Source: Elymus sibiricus
Lineage: Eukaryota; Streptophyta; Magnoliopsida; Poales; Poaceae
Direction of reading: 5' to 3'
DNA length: 64,000 nucleotides
Assembly (NCBI GenBank): GCA_039707655.1
Contig: CM077666.1
Coordinates: 284,817,166-284,881,165, forward strand
The translations under genes were made by a program, and so were the position numbers. Position 1 is the first letter of the stretch, and every line of letters starts with the position of its first letter. Under the pieces are notes generated by a model, which saw only the letters and a program-made list of their open reading frames with translations, ran no database searches and was not told the DNA's origin. Shown here piece by piece: positions 45,547 through 54,387 of the stretch.

Positions 45547-47922
45547 GCTATTTACCAATTGTCAACTTATGCTCATTTTCCCGTGTTCACTTTGCATGTT
45601 ATGCCTCCTTCTATGCCTTTGCCATGCAATTGTGACCCTTGCTTGCATTTACTCCTGATTCACCATTCTACTCATATTATGTGTATTTGCATGCTTGGTG
45701 GAGATACTTGTTGCTATTGCCATTCTCTATGTGTGCCCTATGCAATTATTGCTTATTGTGTTGGGAGAATCATGTTGTCCAATTGCTATTTACATAGGAC
45801 TTCTTGCCAATACAATGATGCTACTTTCCTCATATCTTGTTTTCCTCCGTGTGCCATGTCATGTGCATTATGTATGCCCACTATTTGCACACATGACATG
45901 ATTGCCATCATTACCTCTAGTATGTTGCATCTTCGCACTACTAGCTTGCATGACTTGATCACTATGATTGCTTGCTTTGTTGCATCACCCATGATTCATA
46001 CGTGCTCGTTTCATTGGGTTGATGGCATATATGTTCATGCCTGTCACATAATTTATTTTGATCATTGTCAATTGTCTCCGTTAGTTGCATCTCTCATATC
46101 CACTTGTAGTGAGTGCAACCATGCTATGTTTATTCATCAAGGAGACTTGGACATCTTACTTATGATGCATACTTGCTTGATTGAGCTTAATGTCTTTGGT
46201 CGTACTCGCATCATATGCTTCCATACCATGCCACATTCTCTTGTCCCTTCTTATGATAAGAATGATGATGACTCTTGTTGGGTATCTTACCACACGAATG
46301 ATTGGTTTTGCATTCATGCTAACCTCATTTGTTTTTCCGAGTGTTTGTCATGTTCTTTCATTTTGAAGGATTCACAAGGCGGTGTCGTCATGAGACATAT
46401 TGGTCATGCGAAGGCGTACACAATGCGTGACACCAACATTTTCGAGAAACTCGTACATGTGAACTCCTTCCCTTTGAGCCACCCTCACATACACATATCG
46501 AGTGGGCCACACTTTCATTCTTGTTTGCTCCTTCTTGTCTACATGATACATCTATTGGATGGAGGACCGACATTGGAGATGGGCCCTATGGACCTTCAAG
46601 TTGAGGAGCGCTCGAAAATAGTGGATGCACCACCGGACCACAACTCATGCCACAACATTGAGCAATGGTATGCCACGAAACTTTTGCAATATTGCACCAA
46701 CACCTACATATTTGTTGATGAGCATGCTAGTTGGACACAATACACCCATGACAAGTTTGCATCTTATGCATGGATTGACTCACATTATGATTGCCTTGTT
46801 GCATCTTGTATTTCCATGTCATCCATGATATATGAGCTTGTGCACTTTCTTAGCAACTTTGTTGTGATCTACATTGATGGCATATTCATACATAATGTTC
46901 ACATTTCCCACCATCAATTGCATGATAACATAATCATTTTGATCACCAATTGCCATGTTCATGCTCTTGATAAACCTTCCCTCTATGACATCATTTTGCA
47001 CAATGGTAGAATTTGTAGCTTTGTGCACCATGACAATTACCACACATTCGTGTGCACAACGAATGAATTTGCTCCCATGAATGCTTTACATCTCATTCTA
47101 TATCATTTAGAGAAGCTTCATGCCCCTTTTCATAAACATTATCGTCGGACGACCTCATGCTTACTTGATGGACACCTTGTGTACGCTAACCATTGTATTT
47201 CCAAGTGTCCCTTGTGTTTGCTCGTTTTGCATGTATACCATTCCGGAGACACCTTGGACTACTTGGATTGCACCATGACATCCCCAACGTCCAACTACAA
47301 GTCCGTCCACGCCTACCATTTCCATGGTGATGAGGTTTTTGATCCGAGGACGGATCTTTCCCAAGGGGGAGGAGATGATGCGGAGCATCCTACGGTCATC
47401 CCCATGTACACTCCCCAAGCCCCAAGTGGAGATACGACGAGAGCTCGAGCACGTGCCATTGGACACGAGGTGAACCCGCTCCTAAATGCTTTCCCTTTCC
47501 ATTCATGTGAGACATGGTTGCTACATAATGAAAAGACACTACATGTTCTCAGGAACCGAGGAGACGACCATGGAGATGCTCGAAGCATAGGACAAGTCCA
47601 CACGGAAGCGGATCAAGAAGTGCCTCAAGTGGAGACGCCGCGGAGCTACAGCGGCCGGACATCCGGCGCCCCCAACCAGAAGAAGGCCAGCGAGAAACGG
47701 AGGCCAGGCGAGCCTACAGCGGCCGGACATCCGGCCAACCCTCGGACATCCGACGCCCCAAGACATGCCGGATATCCGGCGACCGCCCCGGAAATTCGGC
47801 GTAGGAGTACAGTAGCTAGACCCAACATCGGGCCGGACATCCGGCCCCTGCCCGAACATCCGGCGCCTACTGTCGGGCCGGACATCCGGCGCCCAGGCCG
47901 GACATCTGGCGCCTGCGCGTAG
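45547..47922 (+). CDS. X2 reading frame, part 2: RT-like with altered catalytic box
   Basis: Continues the frame of part 1 directly after TAG for 791 codons, ending inside the 3' LTR. It is rich in His, Cys, Ile and Met. Near 46,760-46,960 a stretch aligns by eye with the Gypsy reverse transcriptase: HYDCLVASCISMSSMIYEL resembles the HYEFLVMPFGL...F segment, and FVVIYIDGIFIHN resembles the FVVVYLDDILIFS catalytic box. The second Asp is replaced by Gly (YIDG, 46870-46881), so polymerase activity is unlikely. The end (FDPRTDLSQGGGDD then TRARARAIGHEVNPLL) matches the usual Gypsy pol C-terminal tail that runs into the LTR. The interpretation as diverged pol is inference. Confidence 0.6.
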   Translation, partial: AIYQLSTYAHFPVFTLHVMPPSMPLPCNCDPCLHLLLIHHSTHIMCICMLGGDTCCYCHSLCVPYAIIAYCVGRIMLSNCYLHRTSCQYNDATFLISCFPPCAMSCALCMPTICTHDMIAIITSSMLHLRTTSLHDLITMIACFVASPMIHTCSFHWVDGIYVHACHIIYFDHCQLSPLVASLISTCSECNHAMFIHQGDLDILLMMHTCLIELNVFGRTRIICFHTMPHSLVPSYDKNDDDSCWVSYHTNDWFCIHANLICFSECLSCSFILKDSQGGVVMRHIGHAKAYTMRDTNIFEKLVHVNSFPLSHPHIHISSGPHFHSCLLLLVYMIHLLDGGPTLEMGPMDLQVEERSKIVDAPPDHNSCHNIEQWYATKLLQYCTNTYIFVDEHASWTQYTHDKFASYAWIDSHYDCLVASCISMSSMIYELVHFLSNFVVIYIDGIFIHNVHISHHQLHDNIIILITNCHVHALDKPSLYDIILHNGRICSFVHHDNYHTFVCTTNEFAPMNALHLILYHLEKLHAPFHKHYRRTTSCLLDGHLVYANHCISKCPLCLLVLHVYHSGDTLDYLDCTMTSPTSNYKSVHAYHFHGDEVFDPRTDLSQGGGDDAEHPTVIPMYTPQAPSGDTTRARARAIGHEVNPLLNAFPFHSCETWLLHNEKTLHVLRNRGDDHGDARSIGQVHTEADQEVPQVETPRSYSGRTSGAPNQKKASEKRRPGEPTAAGHPANPRTSDAPRHAGYPATAPEIRRRSTVARPNIGPDIRPLPEHPAPTVGPDIRRPGRTSGACA
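47361..47375 (+). other. Polypurine tract of X2
   Basis: CCAAGGGGGAGGAGA lies immediately before the 3' LTR start. This is the expected plus-strand primer and confirms element orientation. Confidence 0.85.
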
Positions 47923-48369
47923 CTACGGCCAAGGGCACCCTGTTACCTCCCTCTCTCCCCCACACTTCGTCCTAGACTATAAATAGACCTCCTCCTCCCC
48001 TCTTCTAGGGTTAGCAAAGACATTGAGACATTTGAGTGAGCTTTGCTCCTTGTACCTCCTTCTTGGAGAATCAAGACCTCTTTCGGGAGAAGGATCCCCA
48101 TCATAGGATCATCAAGACCTCCTAAGGGAGAAGGATCTCACGAGATCATCAAGACCTCAACTCCTTCAAGAATTGGGATGAACTAGTTACCCTTGTACCC
48201 TCTTGTGTTGACTTTGGATCTTGTATCTCCCTCTTATGTGTATGTGCATTTAGCACATGTGTGATTGGATCTTGTTGATTGAGTGTTTTTGTGTGTTCTT
48301 CTCTTGATTTGCTCCTTTCCCCACCTCCAAGTGTGAAAAGATCGACAATTAGGGTTCCACCCTACATCA
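47376..48369 (+). repeat. X2 3' LTR
   Basis: 994 bp, nearly identical to the 5' LTR, with TATAAATA at 47978-47985. The main deviation is one missing repeat segment in the CCGGACATCCGG array, offset by added units later. High LTR identity implies a fairly recent insertion. Confidence 0.92.
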
Positions 48370-49458
48370 GATTAGATAGCAAACAGTGCTATCATACCTA
48401 ATTCTGCCAGTTCAGGACAAAAGCATTAAATGCATCATTAGGTGTCATGTGGAGAGGTAGTCCCGGCAAGGTTTCTGCACCGCTCGCCCAGCTACCTCGT
48501 ATTTTTCTGACACGCCTCCTGGATGGGTGTCATTAAAGGAAAATCCTGTCCCAGTGTGCTGACACGTGCCCGACAAGCCTTACCAACCAGCCTGCGTGGT
48601 CAACACCTCATCCCCTAGCGAACATCTGTGCGGTGAGGTGGAGCGCTGGAGGGCTGGCAGAAGCTTGCCGGTACGGAGCTTGCCGGGTCTTCACCTTGCC
48701 GGTTTAGCCTTGCCGGCAAGGAATGTATTCATCTTCGGTACTGGTTGAGTGCTCGTTGGTGCTGTACCTTGAGCTTCCCCCCAGTGGCCTCCGCAACTAG
48801 GTCCTGAATCTTGGTCTTGGCGGTTCCCGGCAAGGCTTGGCCGGCAAGGAGGCTGCTACTGTCTGTGCATAAGTCAGGGTATAAAATACCCATGTTTTAT
48901 ACACCGACAGGAGCCCCCGGGCCTGGGCCATACGCGCGTCCGAAGCGTCGTTGGGCTAGGCCCAAACAATGCGCAGACACGCGGCGGGAAACTGCCGTTG
49001 TAATTTTCGTCATGATGGTTATCATCTTCTGAGATCTTCTTTGCTTCTTCATTAGTCTGGTCTTGGGTGTGCTCTTGGTCACCTCCCGGCAAACCTCGTC
49101 GTCGGGTGGACGGCCCGTAGGCATGCTCAGACTAGGGGTATGCTCATATGCGGGGCGCCGTTGGTTCAAATCGAACGGGCGCATAGCCACGCGTGGCAAA
49201 GGATAACCGCCATGTCTGTCTTTACTTCTCCTTTTTCTGCGCCCCTCCATCACGCGCGTCTGCATGCATGCAGGGCAGTGGATTGGTGGAGAAGGGCGGC
49301 CGTTGGAGTGACGCGCCGGGCCAGGTGGTGCAGGGCGCGGGACTGGCGAACGTGGGCGGTTGCTGGAGTAATGCGCCCGGCCAGAGCGTAGGGCGTGGGA
49401 TTGGCGAACGTGGGTGGCCGCCTGAAGACGGTGAAGAGCCAGCCCCCCGCACTCTCCC

Positions 49459-49464
49459 TATAAA
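49459..49464 (+). promoter_or_regulatory. TATA box upstream of the antisense B3 gene
   Basis: TATAAA in a GC-rich setting (CTCTCCCTATAAAGAGGGG), about 108 bases before the ATG at 49567. It points along the plus strand, opposite to the Tat element, suggesting the B3 frame has its own promoter. Confidence 0.6.
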
Positions 49465-49566
49465 GAGGGGACTGTGGGATGCGATGCTCACTCATCCCCT
49501 CCCGCCTTGGTCCTCAGCAACCGTCGTCTCTTTCTATCATCCTCTCCCCCCACATCTGACGACGGC

Positions 49567-50235
49567 ATGGCGAGAGGGAGAGGTCGTGGCCATGTTTCTG
49601 CTGCCGCGGCGAGAGCTTCTCCTCGACTCCATGCTCATGCTTCGGCCGCAACTGCAGAGGCTGGCTCCAGCGCTCAAGGGAGGGCCGCGGCCCATGGTCA
49701 CGGACGATGCGGTGCCCGCGGTCGGGGCGGCTGTGGCGGGGCGCTTGCAGCTCCGCCTTCGGCCCCTCCTCTGCCGGCGGAAGGCCACACGGAGGACACA
49801 GCGCAAGAGTTCGTCTTGGAGCTACGCGATCAGCCGCGGAGCTGGCTGCGGCTTCCTCGCCCTTTCGCTAGGGAGATGGAAGGCCGCCACCTGCGCGGCC
49901 TATGGCTGCGCGTGGATGGTTGCTGCAACGACCCGGTCTGGGTAACCGTTGACACCTCCAACAATGGTATTATGTACCTCACGCGCGGGTGGAAATCCTT
50001 TGCCCGTGCCCGTTGCTTAGGGCAAAGGCACCTCCTTCACTTCCGGCTGGATGGACCAGACGTGCTTGTCGTGAAGTTCTTCGGGGCTTCAGGCGCTCGT
50101 CTGGAGTGCTGTGCGGAGAGCTCGAGCGACAGCGACACCGCTTCCTTTAGCGATGTTGAGGATGATGATGATGACGGCGATGACGACGGCTCTCCGGGCG
50201 TGAAGATTGAAGACGACGACGGCGAGTCTGGCTGA
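49567..50235 (+). CDS. B3-domain protein encoded antisense within the Tat element
   Basis: 222 codons, intronless; an in-frame upstream Met exists at 49474, but 49567 (MARGRGRGHVS) lies well placed after the TATA box. Residues 1-75 are Ala/Gly/Arg/His-rich. About residues 80-190 look like a plant B3 DNA-binding domain: WLRLPRPFAREMEGRHLRGL, WVTVDTSNNGIMYLTRGWKS, FARARCLGQRHLLHFRLDG, then DVLVVKFFGASG. The C-terminus is acidic (SDVEDDDDDGDDDG). B3 proteins bind DNA as plant transcription regulators. It lies between the end of pol and the 3' LTR, on the opposite strand. An AATGAAA signal follows near 50338. High GC and an intact frame contrast with the mutated pol beside it. The B3 assignment rests on pattern reading only. 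Confidence 0.72.
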   Translation: MARGRGRGHVSAAAARASPRLHAHASAATAEAGSSAQGRAAAHGHGRCGARGRGGCGGALAAPPSAPPLPAEGHTEDTAQEFVLELRDQPRSWLRLPRPFAREMEGRHLRGLWLRVDGCCNDPVWVTVDTSNNGIMYLTRGWKSFARARCLGQRHLLHFRLDGPDVLVVKFFGASGARLECCAESSSDSDTASFSDVEDDDDDGDDDGSPGVKIEDDDGESG

Positions 50236-51081
50236 TTGCCGGCAGCACCATCATCCGGCCTTCCGGGAACAAGCCGGGCTTCGCCTAGGCGCCCCTTTTG
50301 CCCTCCTTGCACTCGATGTAAACCCTGGGAAAGGGCTAATGAAATGTAATCGAGTACTTTCTTAATGAACATGTGTCGCTGTCGGGTTTAGACAAATGTA
50401 TGTTGTTTCCCTTGTTTTATTTTGCCTTTGTATGATCGCGCTCCCTACGCTTGTTTGGAAACTTGCCGGCGCGCACACTTGCCGCGAGTGCTTTGAGGAA
50501 CGGGTCCTTAGCGGCCTGCTGGAAGTGCCGCTGCCGGCAAGGCAACTTGCCGGGACAGAATGCAGCTGCTAGGCTTGCCGAGCGGACTCGAGGCAAGCTA
50601 GAGCGCAGACCGATCGTGACAAGGTTCCTTTGCGTGCAGGTTTCTCATACAAAGCACATAATCGTTCAAGGGAAAACGCGAATGTAATCAAGGAATTTTT
50701 TTAAAGTTTTTCAACTTAGCTTTTCCTTGCGTCGTTTCTCTCGTTGTATGAAATGATCACTTGAACGTCATTAAAATGGTACCCCATCTCCACTCCCCCC
50801 CGGAGACTTGCACGCGAGGGATCCTTCTGTCTTTTTAAGAAAAAGAAAGAAGAGAAAAGAATGGTTTGGGAACCTTGATGGTCCATCAGTCATCCCATAC
50901 AAACTAAAGTGTAAATCACAAAATCGTATGCATCCACATATAAATGAATATGTACGAGGAGTTGCGAAAACACTTAGCTTTATTATGCGCAGGATCTGCG
51001 CTTGGCTTTGTACAAAGGATTACATGTCTGGTAGACAAAGCTTGTACAAAAGGGGTTGCCGGGAAGCCCGGCAACCGCGCC

Positions 51082-51702
51082 TCACGGGTAGAACTTGCGA
51101 AGATGCTCAATATTCCATGAGTTCTGCACTGGGGTGCCATCTTCGGTCTCCAGACGGACTGCGCCAGGTCTGGTGACTCATACTACCTGGTAAGGGCCTT
51201 CCCACTTTGGCGTCAACTTGTTTGATCCCTTGGCGGACGGAACGCGCCGAAGAACAAGGTCGCCTTCCTCAAGGCTTCGGGCATGCACTTTGCGGCTATG
51301 GTAGCGGCGCAAGGCTTGCTGGTAGCGTGCAACTCGCACAGCCGCCCGAATACGATCTTCCTCAAGGAGCGTTGCATTGTCTTGCCGCAGCTGCTCTTGC
51401 TCAGCTTCATCGTAAGCGAGCACTCGAGGTGACCCATATATGAGTTCCGTGGGGAGCACCGCTTCTGCACCGTAGACTAGGGAGAAGGGTGTTTGGCCGG
51501 TAGCTCGATTCGGTGTCGTTCTGAGTGACCAAAGAACCGCCGGCAACTCATCAATCCAGCGCCTTCCACATTTGCGCAGCCTGTCAAAGGTTCTTGTCTT
51601 GAGGCCACGCAGCACTTCAGTGTTCATCCTTTCTGCTTGTCCGTTGCTTCTCGGGTGAGCGACGGATGCAAAAAAGATTTTGCTGCCAAGGTCTTGGATA
51701 TA
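51082..51702 (-). pseudogene. Tat integrase, C-terminal part
   Basis: Frame 51627-51178 continues the integrase: the NGQAERMN motif (with the catalytic Glu) just upstream, RRWIDELPAVLWSLRTTPN, GQTPFSLVYGAEAVLP, and the GPYQV tail. An early TGA at 51178-51180 replaces a codon in the GPYQVV-VTRPG segment; the natural end appears to be EHLRKFYP followed by a stop at 51082-51084. It is in the same frame as the upstream part but separated by TAG 51703-51705. Confidence 0.85.
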
Positions 51703-52755
51703 CTACATGAAGGTGCGGCTCGTGAATTGTGTGCCATTGTCGGTGATGATTCTGTTAGGAACCCCGAAATGGCAAACTAATCCTTTGAAGAACTTGACGG
51801 CTGATTGCGCTGTCACCTTCCTCACTGGCTCCACTTCAGGCCACTTTGTGAACTTGTCGATGGCGACGTACAACAACTCAAAGCCTCCGGTAGCACAGGG
51901 GAAGGGGCCCAAGATATCGAGCCCCCAGACCGAAAAGGGCCAGGAGAGAGGGATTGTTTGGAGAGCTTGAGCTGGCTGATGTATGTTCTTCGAATGGAAC
52001 TGGCATGCTTCACACTTGGTTACTAGCTCAGTCGCATCCTGGAGGGCAGTGAGCCAATAGAAGCCTTGCCGGAAAGCTTTGCCGGCAAGTGCCCTTGTTC
52101 CTACGTGAGAGCCACATATGCCTCCGTGTATCTCTGCCAACAGCTTTTGTCCTTCTTCCCGGCAAATACACTTCAATTTCATACAGTTTGGTCGCTTTCT
52201 GTATAGAATGCTATCCACAAACTGATACATACTTGACTGACGGGCTACTTTCTCAGCTTCTTCTTGCTCATCGGAAAGTTCTCCTGTTTGAAGGAAACGA
52301 ACTATCTGCTGTGCCCATGCCGGAGCCTGTGGCTCGACGACAAGGACTAAAGGAATTTCTTCGGCCGTGGGAGCGCTTGCCTTGGCGGCAAGGACCTGGG
52401 GTTCTGCGCGAAGCTGCTGCTCACCGACAACCATGTCGTTGTTCCCGGCAACATTTTTGCTGGCGGCTTTAGGAAGCCCTGCCGGAAAGTACTTGCCGGT
52501 AGTCAACTTCCTTCTCTTACCGTCCCGCGTTGATGGAGTGACTGTTGGTTGATTCAAGTGGAGCACAAAAGTTCCCGGTTCCACGGGAAGCTTTTGAGCG
52601 GCACACTTTGACAGGCTATCAGCAATGCTGTTTTCCGCACGAGGGACGTGCTCTGTTTGCAACCCGTCAAAGTGTTCTTCCAATTTCCTCACTTCTTCCA
52701 CGTATGCTTCCATCAACGGGCTCTGGTAATCTTTGTTTACTTGCTTCACAACAAG
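51703..52755 (-). pseudogene. Tat second RNase H-like domain and integrase core
   Basis: Starts after TAG 52756-52758 with LVVKQVNKDYQSPLMEAYV, the end of the plant-type RNase H domain (HVPRAENSIADSLSK). After a linker comes the integrase: HHCC-type zinc region (CMKLKCICREEGQ, HGGICGSHVG, KCEACQFHSK), then GLDILGPFP and IITDNGTQFTSRTF with two of the DDE residues. It ends at TAG 51703-51705, where the next conserved residues (YIQDLGSKI) follow in frame. Confidence 0.88.
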
Positions 52756-54387
52756 CTACGAGTCACCGCGGATGATCAATTTTTTGATCCCAAGGTCCAC
52801 TGCGATCCTAGGACTGGCAAGGAGTCCTTCGTACTCAGCAGTGTTGTTTGTAGGTTGCTCCCTGGGAAAGTGCATTTGAACCACATACTTGAGGTGCTCT
52901 CCAGCGGGTGCGACAAGCAACACGCCGGCACCAACGCCTTGCAGCGAGAAGGCACCGTCAAAGTACATGATCCATTCTTTGGCTGTCTCTTTGCCGGGGA
53001 GAGCTGTTTCTCGAATTTCTTCGTCTTGCGTTGGCGTCCATTCGGTGATTAACTCCGCCAAGGCCCTGCTCTGAATGGTTGAAGTGCTTTCAAACTTGAG
53101 TGCAAAGCTTGACAATTCCAACGCCCACTCCACTATCCTGCCAGTTGCCTCTGGATTTCTCAAAATGCGTTGCAACGGAAAGCGGGTGACGACGGTGATT
53201 TCATGTGCTTGGAAGTAGTGGCGCGGCTTTCTCAAGGCCACAAGGAGGCCGAAAAGCAATTTCTGCACTCCAGAGTATCTTGATCTAGCCCCCTGCAGGA
53301 GAGAACTAACAAAATACACAGGTCGCTGCACCACCTTCTTCTTTGGCATCTCTTGTTGATCAACTTCACTTGCTTGCGCTACCTTTGACTTGTCGGCACC
53401 AGACCTTGCCGGAGAAGATTCCGGTTTATCGCTGGACGGGCTTGCCGTGGCTGCTTCTTTGTCATCGACTTCTCTCTGCACTACTAATGCAGCACTAGCC
53501 ACTTGATTTGTTGCCGCTATGTATAGCAGCAACGGCTCTTGTGGTCTAGGTGCAACTAGTGTTGGCGCGGAGGAGAGGTATCTTTTCAAGTCCTGTAGCG
53601 CGGCCTCCGCTTCCGGAGTCCATTTCATCGGACCTGCCTTTTTTAAAATCTTGAAAAACGGCAGGGCGCGCTCAGCAAATCTTGAAATGAACCTACTCAA
53701 GGCAGCAACGCAGCCGGCAAGACGCCGTAGATCTTTGACGCTTTTCGGTGCTTGAATCTGCTCAATGGCTTTGATCTTGTCGGGATTTGCTTCAATTCCT
53801 CGCTGAGATACAAAGAATCCGAGAAGTTTGCCGGATGGAACGCCGAACACACACTTCTCGGGATTGAGCTTCAAGTTGATTTTGCGCAAGTTTGCAAATG
53901 TCTCTTCTAAATCTTGAATGAGGGTAGACTTGTCCTTGGTTTTGACCACTATATCATCCATGTATGCTTCCACATTCCTGTGCAGCTGGGGCTCAAAACC
54001 AATCTGAACCGCCCTTGCAAATGTTGAACCAGCACTCTTTAATCCGAAAGGCATACACACAAAGTAGTATGTGCCACATGGAGTAATGAATGCGGTTTTC
54101 TCCTCATCCTCCTTGGCCATGAATATTTGATGGTACCCAGAATATGCATCAAGGAAGGAGAGCAAATCACAGCCGGAGGTAGAGTCTACAATCTGGTCAA
54201 TGCGCGGCAAGGGGAAAGGATCCTTTGGACATGCTTTGTTAATATCAGTGTAGTCAATACAAAGTCTCCACTTCCCATTTGCTTTGCGCACCACAACTGG
54301 GTTTGCCAACCAAGTTGGATGTAGTACACCTCTAACCAAACCTGCTGCTTCTAGTTTCTTGATTTCTTCGGCAATGAATTGTTGCCG
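52756..54387 (-). pseudogene. Tat reverse transcriptase and RNase H
   Basis: Reverse transcriptase from the HPTWLANPVVVRKANGKWR block through FLDAYSGYHQI, MPFGLKSAGSTF and the intact catalytic AYMDDIVVK, then LLGFFVSQRGIEANPDKI and the RNase H region (VYFVSSLLQGARSRYSGVQK, LQRILRNPEATGRIVEWALE), followed by a second RNase H-like domain beginning MYFDGAF. It stops at TAG 52756-52758 in RGDS-LVVKQV. The N-terminal part is separated by the insertion at 54388-58769; reading resumes at 58774. The catalytic residues are intact but the chain cannot be made in full. Confidence 0.9.

Larger units (their letters stand above)
40299..48369 (+). mobile_element. Family X LTR retrotransposon, complete copy X2 (8.07 kb)
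   Basis: 5' LTR 40299-41291, 3' LTR 47376-48369, both bounded by TGATG...CA(T)CA. A primer-binding-like TTGGATCAGAGCC follows the 5' LTR, and a polypurine tract CCAAGGGGGAGGAGA precedes the 3' LTR. The target duplication is AATTA/GATTA (one mismatch; the intact Tat LTR has GATTA at this site). The interior carries a very long reading frame (43183-47922) with a single internal TAG and none of the standard, readily recognised gag-pol motifs. It is inserted in the 3' LTR of the Tat element. Confidence 0.93.
39968..48909 (-). repeat. 3' LTR of the Tat element, split by X2
   Basis: Parts 39968-40298 and 48375-48909 are nearly identical to 62007-62873 (shared blocks: GGTTCGGTGAGGGGAGACGC, ACCCTACTCCTGCTTTAG, GATTAGATAGCAAACAG, TATAAAATACCCATG). 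The element X2 sits exactly between, with AATTA/GATTA as its target duplication. Confidence 0.92.

Noticed and set aside
49193..49945. 250-codon frame overlapping the B3 gene in another phase
   Set aside because: It translates to low-complexity Arg/Pro/Leu sequence and overlaps the frame that carries the B3-like motif; treated as a shadow.
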